Of a stretch of DNA of 64,000 bases, positions 52,055 through 59,552 are shown piece by piece (within the stretch, counting starts at the first letter, position 1; the number at the start of each line of letters is the position of its first letter). The notes under the pieces were generated by a model, which searched no databases, had not been told where the DNA came from, and saw only the letters and a program-made list of their open reading frames with translations. The stretch comes from ZC4RG35 sp036375695 (lineage in GTDB: Bacteria > Actinomycetota > Acidimicrobiia > Spongiisociales > ZC4RG35): the NCBI GenBank assembly GCA_036375695.1, contig DASVBU010000042.1, forward strand, positions 46,073 through 110,072, written 5' to 3'. A program made the translations under genes and the position numbers.

Positions 52055-53008
52055 ATGCTCGACGTCCTGCTCGGCGCCGGTATCGCCTGGCTGGCGGTAC
52101 GGGGCTGGATCCGTGGTCTGGTCCGTGAAGCCCTCGGTCTCGTCGGCCTGTTCCTGGGGACCATCCTCTCGTTTCGCCTCGGCGGGTTGATCGGTGACTT
52201 CCTGACGCGGAGCTTCGGCTGGCCACACGAGGTCGCCCGCGTCGCCGGCGGCATGGTCATCTTCGTCCTGCTCGGAGTGGTCCTGGGCGTGGGGGCGGCG
52301 GTGCTGACCCGGATGATGAACCTCCCGGGGCTGACGATTGCCAACCGCGTCGGTGGCGCGGTCCTTGCCGTCGCTTGGGCGCTGGCCGTGATCCTGGTGG
52401 CGGTCAACGTCTCGCGAGCGCTGCCCCTCCCATGGAACGACCAGTTGGAGCGGTCTGTGGTGGTCGAGGCCGTCGCCGGTCCGGAGGCCTGGCCGCAGCG
52501 TCTGTTCCACCGGCTGGCCGGCGAGTCCGTGCTCGCCACCCTCTATTCGATCCAGAACCTGTTCGGCTCGGAGCGGGTCGTCCCCCGGGCCGACCAGGAG
52601 ATCGGCTTCCCGGCGGCGGCACCCGACGAGATGCGACAGGTGCGTGGAGAGGCGGAGATGATCCTCGAGGAGCTGAATCGCCACCGGGCCGGCGAGAACC
52701 TTCCGCTTCTGGCACCCAGTGACGTCCTCTTCCAGCTCGCGGAATTGCGGGCTTCGGACATGTACGCGTCAGGGATGCTCGGTCGTGACGAGGATTGTGT
52801 CCCCGAGGCCGCGGAACGGGTTCAGGTCCGTCTCCTCCGTTGCTCGGAGGTTGCGGCCCTGGCGAGCACGTCGTTGGCGGCACTGGACGCAATCCTCGCC
52901 GACCAGGAGTCGGGCCCTGTCGCCCTCGGCCCCGAGTCCAACCGGGCGGGCGTCGCCGTGGTCGACGGCCCGACCGGTCGTCTCGTCCTCGTCGTCCTGG
53001 CGGGCTAG
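52055..53008 (+). CDS. CvpA-type membrane domain fused to a CAP-like domain
   Basis: A 317-residue protein. Residues 1-165 form a CvpA/colicin-V-production-like membrane region with four helices and GWIRGLVREALGLVGLFLG. Residues about 197-317 resemble a CAP/SCP (PF00188) domain: EAEMILEELNRHRAGENLPL, LFQLAELRASDMYASG, then a beta-rich end (RAGVAVVDGPTGRLVLVVL). The metal-binding His expected after the ASDM helix is absent, so the CAP domain may be structural. A MarP-like protein (CvpA plus protease) is a related layout, but no Ser-protease triad is seen. Confidence 0.72.
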   Translation: MLDVLLGAGIAWLAVRGWIRGLVREALGLVGLFLGTILSFRLGGLIGDFLTRSFGWPHEVARVAGGMVIFVLLGVVLGVGAAVLTRMMNLPGLTIANRVGGAVLAVAWALAVILVAVNVSRALPLPWNDQLERSVVVEAVAGPEAWPQRLFHRLAGESVLATLYSIQNLFGSERVVPRADQEIGFPAAAPDEMRQVRGEAEMILEELNRHRAGENLPLLAPSDVLFQLAELRASDMYASGMLGRDEDCVPEAAERVQVRLLRCSEVAALASTSLAALDAILADQESGPVALGPESNRAGVAVVDGPTGRLVLVVLAG

Positions 53009-53898
53009 ACCCGCTCGGGCTCCAAGGGCGTCTCGGCACGCGACCTGTTGGCGGAGAGGGCGACCAGGGCCACGCCGAGGAGGACGACCACCGCTCCGAC
53101 GATCTGCAACGCGGAGGGCCGCTCGCTGAAGATCGAGGCGCCCCACACCATGGTCAGGGCGGGCTGGAGCAGGACGATGGTGGCGGTCTCGGACGCCGGA
53201 AGCCTGGGTAGGGCGTAGCCGATCAGGAGCCAGGCCGTGACCTGCGGCCCCAGGGCGAGAGCGACCAGCCAGCCCGCCGACGGCCAGGTGAGTTCGAAGT
53301 CGATGCCGGAGCCGATGGCGCCGATGACCAGCATCGAGATGACCCCGCCCACGGAGACGTCGAGCAGTGGTCCCGACGCGGGTGCGCGCGAGGTGTTGGC
53401 GAACTTCATCACCAGGATGAAGATCGTGTAGAAGACGGCCGCCGCCAGCGCCAGGAGCGTGCCTCGGAGCGGGTCCTCGCCGTAGGCGTCACCCTGGCCG
53501 AGGCCGGAGACGAGTGCGACGCCGAGGAGGACCACCGGGATCGCCGCCAGCACGAGCTTGCGAGGCTTGTCGCCGAAGAAGAGCCACGCGGCGATGGCGA
53601 CCAGGACCACCTGGGTGTTGGCGATCAGCGTGGCCAGGCCCGCCCCGATGTAGTGGATCGACGTGTGCCATGTGGTCATGTCCAGGCCGAATGCGATCCC
53701 GGCGGCGAAGGCGATGACCCGATGCCGGAGGGGCCTCTGGTCGCGGTCGCGGCGGGTCCACCAGATGACGGCGAGCACGGGGACCGCGAATGCGACCCGG
53801 AAGAAGCCCCCCGTGATGGCGTCCGCGCCGGACAGGCTGTAGAAGATGGCCGAGAACGAGATGATCACGGCCCCGACGAGGGCAGCGACAGTGGTCAC
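53005..53898 (-). CDS. EamA family (DMT) transporter
   Basis: A 297-residue drug/metabolite-type permease with ten predicted helices in two EamA repeats (ALVGAVIISFSAIFYSL; WTSIHYIGAGLATLIANTQV-type first repeat; LLALAAAVFYTIFILVMKFA; LLQPALTMVWGASIFSERPS second). The GTG start at 53898 is chosen because it overlaps the WS/DGAT stop. The frame is open far upstream, but only as antisense of other genes. The substrate is unknown. Confidence 0.85.
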   Translation of the reverse strand: MTTVAALVGAVIISFSAIFYSLSGADAITGGFFRVAFAVPVLAVIWWTRRDRDQRPLRHRVIAFAAGIAFGLDMTTWHTSIHYIGAGLATLIANTQVVLVAIAAWLFFGDKPRKLVLAAIPVVLLGVALVSGLGQGDAYGEDPLRGTLLALAAAVFYTIFILVMKFANTSRAPASGPLLDVSVGGVISMLVIGAIGSGIDFELTWPSAGWLVALALGPQVTAWLLIGYALPRLPASETATIVLLQPALTMVWGASIFSERPSALQIVGAVVVLLGVALVALSANRSRAETPLEPERV

Positions 53899-55313
53899 GC
53901 CTTCGCCAGCTGGAGCAGCTCCTCGGCTGCGTCGACGATCGCCCCGGCGAACCTCGCCGAGTCGGGAAGGGTGTCGTAGTCGGCCTGGATTCCCCAGTGG
54001 AGCGTCCCGTCGTAGGAGAAGATGGCCACGCCCACCCCGTGTTGCGCCCAGAGCGGGACCATCGGGTAGTTGGCGAGCATCCGAGACTCGAGCAGGTACA
54101 TGGGGAACTGGGGCCCGGGGATGTTGGTCACGGTCATGTTGAACGGCCGCATTCTCGGGCCCACGACCCGATTCGCCAAGGACAGCAGGGTGATCGGCGT
54201 GCCCGAGCTCAGTTCCACCAGGGTGGCGGCGCCCAGGGCGTGGTTCTCCCGCTTCAGCTCGGTGGTCTTCTTCTTGATCATCTGATGTCGCGCGACGGGG
54301 TCGGGCTCGCCGAGCGGGAGCTCGAGCAGCCACATGGCGACCTGGTTGCCCAGCTTTCCACGCTGATCCGTCGATCTGGTGGAGACGGGGTTCATGATCC
54401 GGAAGGGGTGACCCGTCGGGTCCCAACCCCGTGCCTCGATGAGGAACCGGCGCAGCGCCCCGGCGGTGATGGAGAGGACGGCATCGTTCACCGACCCCCC
54501 GAGACCGGCCTTGATCGCCTTGACCCTGGATAGGTCGAGGTCGACCCAGTCGAACCTCCGGTTGGGACCGAGGTCGGGATTGAGCGGGGTCCGGGCCGCC
54601 GTCGAGAGCCATCCCGAGCGGAGCGAGCTGAGGGCGGCTGTCGACTTGCCCACCGCCTTCTCGGCCAGGGCCTTGGAGTCCTTGAGCTCTTCGCCCAGGC
54701 CCATGAACCGGTCGATGAACCGGCGGGTGGTCTTCGCCGCCTCGGCGACCGCCAGTTGGGTTGGGGTCGGTGCCGGGCGGGGCTCCCATTCCGGGGTCTC
54801 CTCGATGTCGGACTGGGGGACGACGTTCAAGAGGATCGTGGTGAGATCGACCCCGGAGATCCCGTCGATCATGCAGTGGTGGATCTTGGCGATGATTGCG
54901 AAGCGGTCGCCTTCCACGCCTTCCACCACCCACAGCTCCCACAGCGGGCGGGATCGGTCGAGCTTGGTCGACATGATCCTCCCGGCCAGCTCCTTGAGCT
55001 GGCCGTCGGTGCCCGGGCGCGGGAGGGAGATGTGGTGGACGTGGTAGTCGAAGTCGAACCTGTCGTCGTCCACCCACACGGGCCGGCGGTCGTATGGCAC
55101 CCATTCCAGACGCTGCCGGTAACGGGGGATGTACTGGAGCTTGGAGAGGATGTGGGCCTTGATCCTCCCGATGTCGATCCCCCCTTCGCCCGACTTCAGC
55201 GGACCGGCCTCGAAGATGGCTACGCCCGCCACGTGCATGTGCGCCGTCGGGCTCTCCAGAGCCAGGAACGAGGCGTCGAGATAGCTGAGCGGTTCGTAGT
55301 GGAACGACGGCAC
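53895..55313 (-). CDS. Wax ester synthase/diacylglycerol acyltransferase (WS/DGAT)
   Basis: A 472-residue acyltransferase that makes triacylglycerol or wax esters. It shows PLSYLDASFLALESPTAHMH at the N-terminus, the catalytic HHCMIDG (HHxxxDG) at about residues 146-152, and SVNDAVLSITAGALR plus SNIPGP-type MTVTNIPGPQFPMYLL near the C-terminus. All hallmark motifs are present. The GTG start follows a TACGCT box by 7 nt. Storage-lipid synthesis is common in actinomycetes. Confidence 0.94.
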   Translation of the reverse strand: MPSFHYEPLSYLDASFLALESPTAHMHVAGVAIFEAGPLKSGEGGIDIGRIKAHILSKLQYIPRYRQRLEWVPYDRRPVWVDDDRFDFDYHVHHISLPRPGTDGQLKELAGRIMSTKLDRSRPLWELWVVEGVEGDRFAIIAKIHHCMIDGISGVDLTTILLNVVPQSDIEETPEWEPRPAPTPTQLAVAEAAKTTRRFIDRFMGLGEELKDSKALAEKAVGKSTAALSSLRSGWLSTAARTPLNPDLGPNRRFDWVDLDLSRVKAIKAGLGGSVNDAVLSITAGALRRFLIEARGWDPTGHPFRIMNPVSTRSTDQRGKLGNQVAMWLLELPLGEPDPVARHQMIKKKTTELKRENHALGAATLVELSSGTPITLLSLANRVVGPRMRPFNMTVTNIPGPQFPMYLLESRMLANYPMVPLWAQHGVGVAIFSYDGTLHWGIQADYDTLPDSARFAGAIVDAAEELLQLAKA

Positions 55314-55320
55314 GACCGGA

Positions 55321-55326
55321 AGCGTA
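55321..55326 (-). promoter_or_regulatory. Leaderless -10 box of the WS/DGAT gene
   Basis: TACGCT on the minus strand, 7 nt before the GTG at 55313. Confidence 0.45.
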
Positions 55327-55358
55327 GAGACGGTGCCGTCTCTTCCGAGGGCCGGATT

Positions 55359-55919
55359 TCAGGTGGTGAGCTCGGCGACGCGCGCCAGTGCCTGGCGGGT
55401 GGACTCGATCTGGTCCGGGGCTGCCCCCATCTTCTGTCGCAGCTCGAGTGCGTGCTCGAAATGGAATCTGGCGAGGTCCATCCTCCCCTGGTCGAAGCGC
55501 AGCTTCCCCAGATGCTGATGGGTGAAAGCCTCCAGCTCCGGGACTCGGGGGTCGTCCTCCATGGCCGCGTTGGCCAGAGTGCGGATCACCGCCGAGTAGA
55601 GGTCGTCGGCGGTGGCGTGGTCGCCTTTCCAGTGCAATGCATGGGCGAGTCGAATCGCGGCCTTGGCCGCGTCGATCGGGATCACCCCGGACATGGCCAG
55701 CGCCGCCGCGTCGGCGGGCCCGCCCATCCGGCCCAGGACACGCCAGCCCACGTGACACGCCCCGTCCACGTCGCCGAGCATGCGCAACAACGGCACGCGC
55801 TCGGCGTCGCCGTCTTCGCCCGCCGCCTCCAATTCGGCCAGGCGCTCCCGCGCCATCGCCTCGTCGGCGGGGCGGTCCCTGAGGGTCTCCGGGTCGATGA
55901 CGAACAGCGGCTCGGCCAT
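55359..55919 (-). CDS. TPR-like helical hypothetical protein
   Basis: A 186-residue, soluble, almost all-helical protein. The central and C-terminal parts (AAKAAIRLAHALHWKGDHAT; FTHQHLGKLRFDQGRMDLAR; FHFEHALELRQKMGA) have the A/G/Y/F spacing of two to three tetratricopeptide repeats, including the LGKL-x3-QG-x2-DLA consensus. It may mediate protein-protein contacts. No partner is indicated by the neighbours. Confidence 0.7.
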   Translation of the reverse strand: MAEPLFVIDPETLRDRPADEAMARERLAELEAAGEDGDAERVPLLRMLGDVDGACHVGWRVLGRMGGPADAAALAMSGVIPIDAAKAAIRLAHALHWKGDHATADDLYSAVIRTLANAAMEDDPRVPELEAFTHQHLGKLRFDQGRMDLARFHFEHALELRQKMGAAPDQIESTRQALARVAELTT

Positions 55920-55925
55920 GGCCTG

Positions 55926-55931
55926 AATTTA
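55926..55931 (-). promoter_or_regulatory. Leaderless -10 box of the TPR-like gene
   Basis: TAAATT on the minus strand, 6 nt (CAGGCC) before the ATG at 55919. Confidence 0.5.
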
Positions 55932-57131
55932 CGTGGCCACTCCTGCAGCCGCGGGTTGCGTGTGCGTGGTTATCCCCTGACGCCGCATGAGCGCCCACGC
56001 CGCCACCAGGGTGACCAGGGCGTAGGCGGCGGCGCCGACGACCAGGACGAGGTCCGGGGCCCTTCCCAGGAACGAGACCTGTTGCAGCGCCGCGATGCCG
56101 TACGTCGCCGGGAGGAGATACGACACGACCTGCACCGGGGCCAGCAGACGCTCGATGGGGATGAAGAAGCCGCTGAAGAAGATGGATATCAGAAGCATGA
56201 GCATGGCGTACTGGATCGCCTCGCTCTCGGTCCTCACCAGTGCAGAGATGACCAATCCGATGCCCAGGGAGCCCATGATCACCAGTACCGAGACTGCGGC
56301 GAACCACACCCAGTTTCCCGCCATGGTGAACCCGAAACCGTAGACGGCTGCCGCCACCAGGCCCGCGGCCACGATCGCGGCCAGGATCAGGTAGGCGAGG
56401 TACTTCCCGGTGAGGGTCTCGCCCGCACTGACGGGGGAGACGCGGAACAACTCGACCGAGCCCAGGGTCCGTTCCCTGACCAGGGACAGCCCGGCGAAGG
56501 TGATGGCGAGATGCTGCAGAAGCAGGGCAACCACGCCGGGGACGTAGAAGTGGGAGTAGGTGACGTCGACACCGCTGACGTTCTCGGCTTCTGCCCGGAA
56601 GGGGCTGACCATCACGTCGGGGTCGAGATCGCCGAATGCGGAAGGGTCCGCCTCCCTGACCTCGGCGAGAGTCTGTCGGAGGATGCTCCGGTTGAGCTCT
56701 TCGACGGCGGAGGTGATCGCCAGTTCCACGAACGCCCGCTCGAAGGGGTCGATCTGGGAGTGGAAGACGGTGATCGTCGACTGCTCGCCGGCTTGCACCT
56801 GCGCCTGCGGGTCATCGGGGAGGACCACCACCAGGTCGGCGTCGCCTTGGGCCAGGGAGCGGCGCGCATCCGTCACATCCTCCGTGACCCGGGAGAGGTT
56901 GACCCCGGATCCCAGGGACTCTGCCAGCTGGTCGGTGCGGCCCTGGAAGGTGCTCTGCGGCGACATCACCGCGATCGCCTGCAGGGGCTCTCTCGTGGCG
57001 TTGTAGCCGAGTCCGAAGGCGAGCAGGATCAAGAAGGGGCCGATGATCAGCATCAGCACCATGCGGGGCTGACGGAGGACCTCCATCAGGTCCTTGCGGA
57101 AGAAGGCCGTGGCACGGGTGACGCCGCCCAT
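55929..57131 (-). CDS. ABC-2 type exporter permease
   Basis: A 400-residue permease: one N-terminal helix (MVLMLIIGPFLILLAFGL), a large extracytoplasmic loop of about 170 residues, and five C-terminal helices (ALLLQHLAITFAGLSL onward). This is the ABC2_membrane_3 topology of YhfgE/DrrB-like exporters. SVELFRVSPVSAGETLTGKY is the typical cytoplasmic coupling segment. It shares one base with the ATPase gene stop (TGATG) and belongs to that transporter. Confidence 0.88.
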   Translation of the reverse strand: MGGVTRATAFFRKDLMEVLRQPRMVLMLIIGPFLILLAFGLGYNATREPLQAIAVMSPQSTFQGRTDQLAESLGSGVNLSRVTEDVTDARRSLAQGDADLVVVLPDDPQAQVQAGEQSTITVFHSQIDPFERAFVELAITSAVEELNRSILRQTLAEVREADPSAFGDLDPDVMVSPFRAEAENVSGVDVTYSHFYVPGVVALLLQHLAITFAGLSLVRERTLGSVELFRVSPVSAGETLTGKYLAYLILAAIVAAGLVAAAVYGFGFTMAGNWVWFAAVSVLVIMGSLGIGLVISALVRTESEAIQYAMLMLLISIFFSGFFIPIERLLAPVQVVSYLLPATYGIAALQQVSFLGRAPDLVLVVGAAAYALVTLVAAWALMRRQGITTHTQPAAAGVAT

Positions 57132-58105
57132 CAGCCCACACCTGCAGGAGCGAGCTCCTCATCATCTTCGAGACGGCTGACCAGCTCGACGAACACGTCG
57201 TCGAAGGGAGGCAGATAGGGCTCGATCGACTGGATCGTCAGCTCGGCCGTCGTCGCCCAGTCCGCCACCGCGGGAGCCGCTTCGCCGGCATCGTTGACCA
57301 CGAGCCGCACTTCGGTGGGTCCGACGGTCTCGCATCGGACGGCCATGGAGGCACCGATCAGGCCGTCCCGGTGCTGGGCGCTGACGGGTGTCGTGAAGAC
57401 GACATCGAGGACCTCGCCACCGTAGGCGAGCCGGCGCAGCCCCTCGGGTGTGTCCATCGCCACCAATCGCCCGTTGGCGAGGACTCCGACCCGGTCACAG
57501 TGGGCGGCCTCGCCCACGTACTGGGTGGTTACGAAGACCGTTCTCCCGTGGTCGCGCAGCTCGCCGAGCCGGTCCCAGATCCGCCGCCGCAGGAGTGGGT
57601 CGATCCCCGCGGTGGGCTCGTCGAGGAAGAGCAGCTCCGGGTCGTGGACGAGCGTGGCCGCCAGAGCCACCCGTCGTTGCATGCCGCCCGAGGCGTCACC
57701 CAGCTTGCGATGGGTGGCGTCCGTGAGCTCCACGGCCTCCAGCTCCTCGGCGATGCGTCTCCGTCGACGTCCGCGCGGCATGCCGAAGAGGGACGCGGCG
57801 AAGGTCATGTTCTGCCAGATGGTGAGCTGGTCGTAGAGGACGGAGAGCTGGGGCATGTAGCCGAGGCGGGCCCGGTCGGATCGGTCGAAGGCGGCCGGGC
57901 TCTTGCCCATCACCGTGACCTCCCCAGTGTCCGGGGCCGTTACTCCGGTGAGGAGCCGGATCGTGGTGGTCTTGCCTGATCCGCTGGGCCCGATGAACCC
58001 GAAGATCGTGCCCGGCTCGATGTCGAGGTCGATCCCGTCGACACCGACGCCCGGGGCGAATTGCTTGCCGAGACGACGAGCTCGGACCGCGAGTGGTGAA
58101 TCCAT
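57131..58105 (-). CDS. ABC transporter ATPase of an ABC-2 exporter
   Basis: A 324-residue ATPase: Walker A GPSGSGKTTTI near residue 41, the Q-loop region YMPQLSVLYDQLT, signature DASGGMQRRVALA, Walker B LLFLDEPTAGIDPLLRRRIW and H-loop TTQYVGEAAHCD. The extra C-terminal domain of about 100 residues is usual for DrrA-like exporters. The ATG at 58105 is preferred to the long upstream open frame, because the family starts just before LAVRARRLGKQF. Substrates may be lipids, drugs or polymers. Confidence 0.93.
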   Translation of the reverse strand: MDSPLAVRARRLGKQFAPGVGVDGIDLDIEPGTIFGFIGPSGSGKTTTIRLLTGVTAPDTGEVTVMGKSPAAFDRSDRARLGYMPQLSVLYDQLTIWQNMTFAASLFGMPRGRRRRRIAEELEAVELTDATHRKLGDASGGMQRRVALAATLVHDPELLFLDEPTAGIDPLLRRRIWDRLGELRDHGRTVFVTTQYVGEAAHCDRVGVLANGRLVAMDTPEGLRRLAYGGEVLDVVFTTPVSAQHRDGLIGASMAVRCETVGPTEVRLVVNDAGEAAPAVADWATTAELTIQSIEPYLPPFDDVFVELVSRLEDDEELAPAGVG

Positions 58106-58190
58106 GTCGCGCCCTACCCAACGGCCTCGAACGACAAACCGCGCCCGCGCACGTCGTTTCGTGGGGGGAAGAGTCCGGGTATCTGCGCTC

Positions 58191-59009
58191 GTGGCACTGA
58201 CCCCTCTCCCCGCGATTCCTCGCCCAAGCCCGCGTCGCCTTGGCTCCAAGGTCACGGTCCTCGGCTTGGTGGGCCTGGTCGGGTCGGCGGTCCTGGCGGT
58301 CGTCGCGTTCCTGATGGTCACGGACGTCTACGGTCGTCTCCGTCAGTCGCTGGACATCACCGCCGAAGCGGTGCAGACCGTGGACACGACCCTCGAGGTG
58401 GCGTCCGACGCGCTGCTCACCCTCGGTCGGACCGTGGACACCGTGAGAACGGCCACGGAGCAGGCCGCGGAGTCGTCCGAACTGGTCGAGCGCTCCGTGA
58501 GCGAGGCAGCCGCGGTCGTCGGCACGGACCTCCCTGAAACGATCGACGCCATGCGGGAGACGATGCCGGCATTGATCGAGGCCTCAACGGTCATCGACTC
58601 GACCCTCAGGGGTCTCTCCTTCTTCGGGGTGCCCTACGACCCCGAGGTGCCTCTCGGCGAAGGCTTCCGCCGTTTGGACGAGGAACTCGCGCCCTTGTCG
58701 GACACGCTGCGGGCTAACGGGGCGGTGATGGAGGGTCTGGTTCCCAGCGTCGGGGGCTTCCAGGCGCAGACCGAGCTGCTCGTCGTCCAGGTGGAGGAGA
58801 TCGGTGAGGCGGTGGATGAGGCATCGGAAGTGATCGACTCCTACCAGACGCAGGCCGACGCCTTCGACGATGCCATCCAGTCGGCCCGGGACAGCACGAC
58901 CAGGGGATCGCTGTGGATGCGCGCCCTCGTCGTTCTCGCCGGGCTCATCGGCATGGCGATGTCCGCCGGGCTCTACCTCACCGGCAGAGCGTTGGAGGCC
59001 GCGTCCTGA
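58191..59009 (+). CDS. Two-helix membrane protein with long coiled-coil domain
   Basis: A 272-residue protein of about this length if GTG 58191 is the start (GTG 58161 also possible). One membrane helix (VLGLVGLVGSAVLAVVAFLM) is followed by roughly 190 residues rich in heptad-like Ala/Val/Leu and Glu/Thr (ITAEAVQTVDTTLEVASDAL; ETIDAMRETMPALIEASTVI) and a second helix near the C-terminus (ALVVLAGLIGMAMSAGLYL). It resembles a methyl-accepting or SMC-like coil placed outside the cell. No known domain. Divergent from the ABC exporter. Confidence 0.6.
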   Translation: MALTPLPAIPRPSPRRLGSKVTVLGLVGLVGSAVLAVVAFLMVTDVYGRLRQSLDITAEAVQTVDTTLEVASDALLTLGRTVDTVRTATEQAAESSELVERSVSEAAAVVGTDLPETIDAMRETMPALIEASTVIDSTLRGLSFFGVPYDPEVPLGEGFRRLDEELAPLSDTLRANGAVMEGLVPSVGGFQAQTELLVVQVEEIGEAVDEASEVIDSYQTQADAFDDAIQSARDSTTRGSLWMRALVVLAGLIGMAMSAGLYLTGRALEAAS

Positions 59010-59012
59010 GGA

Positions 59013-59504
59013 TCAGGCGAACGGGTTCTCTGGACCGCTGAGGCCGGGGAAGAAGGTGTACACGCGCTCCCCGGTGAACAGCCGACGGTCGGGGTCCCAC
59101 GGGAAGAAGATGACGTTTCGCCACACCATCCGCTCGCCGGTGGGTTCGATCCCCAGCCACGTCCCGAGGTGGGTGCCGACGACGACCGCCTCCTCGCAGA
59201 CGCCCTGGGGCCCGATGAAGATGTTGGTCAGGGAGAACTCGATGTCCGGGAATGCGGTGAGCAGCTCCGTGTAGAACCGGGTCGCTCCCTCGTGACCCTC
59301 CCAACGATGACCACTCTGCACCAGTTCGTAGACGCAGTCGTCGGTGAGCGTGGCCATCAAGCCGGGGATGTCCCGGGCATCCTCCGCCTTGGAGTGCGCC
59401 TTCCAGAGGTCACGGACTTCGGCGTAGTCGTCGGGAGCCATGGCGAGCAGCTCCCGGACGACCGGCCTGCGTATCACGGCTTCCTGGATCAGGGGATGCT
59501 CCAT
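59013..59504 (-). CDS. SnoaL/NTF2-like domain protein
   Basis: A 163-residue NTF2-fold protein. ARDIPGLMATLTDDCVYELV, GHRWEGHEGATRFYTELLTA and MVWRNVIFFPWDP match the SnoaL-like pattern used by polyketide cyclases, limonene-epoxide hydrolases and many unknown proteins. It has a cone-shaped pocket fold; the ligand is not inferable. The ATG follows a TAGGCT box by 6 nt. Confidence 0.78.
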   Translation of the reverse strand: MEHPLIQEAVIRRPVVRELLAMAPDDYAEVRDLWKAHSKAEDARDIPGLMATLTDDCVYELVQSGHRWEGHEGATRFYTELLTAFPDIEFSLTNIFIGPQGVCEEAVVVGTHLGTWLGIEPTGERMVWRNVIFFPWDPDRRLFTGERVYTFFPGLSGPENPFA

Positions 59505-59510
59505 GAGCCG

Positions 59511-59516
59511 AGCCTA
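59511..59516 (-). promoter_or_regulatory. Leaderless -10 box of the SnoaL-like gene
   Basis: TAGGCT on the minus strand, 6 nt (CGGCTC) before the ATG at 59504. Confidence 0.5.
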
Positions 59517-59552
59517 ACCAACACCGGCATGGCCGATGGCCCCGAGCCCCGG

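Noticed and set aside
53005..56307. An 1100-codon open frame on the minus strand
   Set aside because: Only its last 298 codons are the EamA gene. The rest lies over the WS/DGAT, TPR-like and permease genes in another frame and has the Arg/Pro/Gly-rich composition of a GC-driven shadow.
54756..57218. 820-codon open frame opposite the acyltransferase and permease genes
   Set aside because: It spans three unrelated real genes; composition of a shadow frame.
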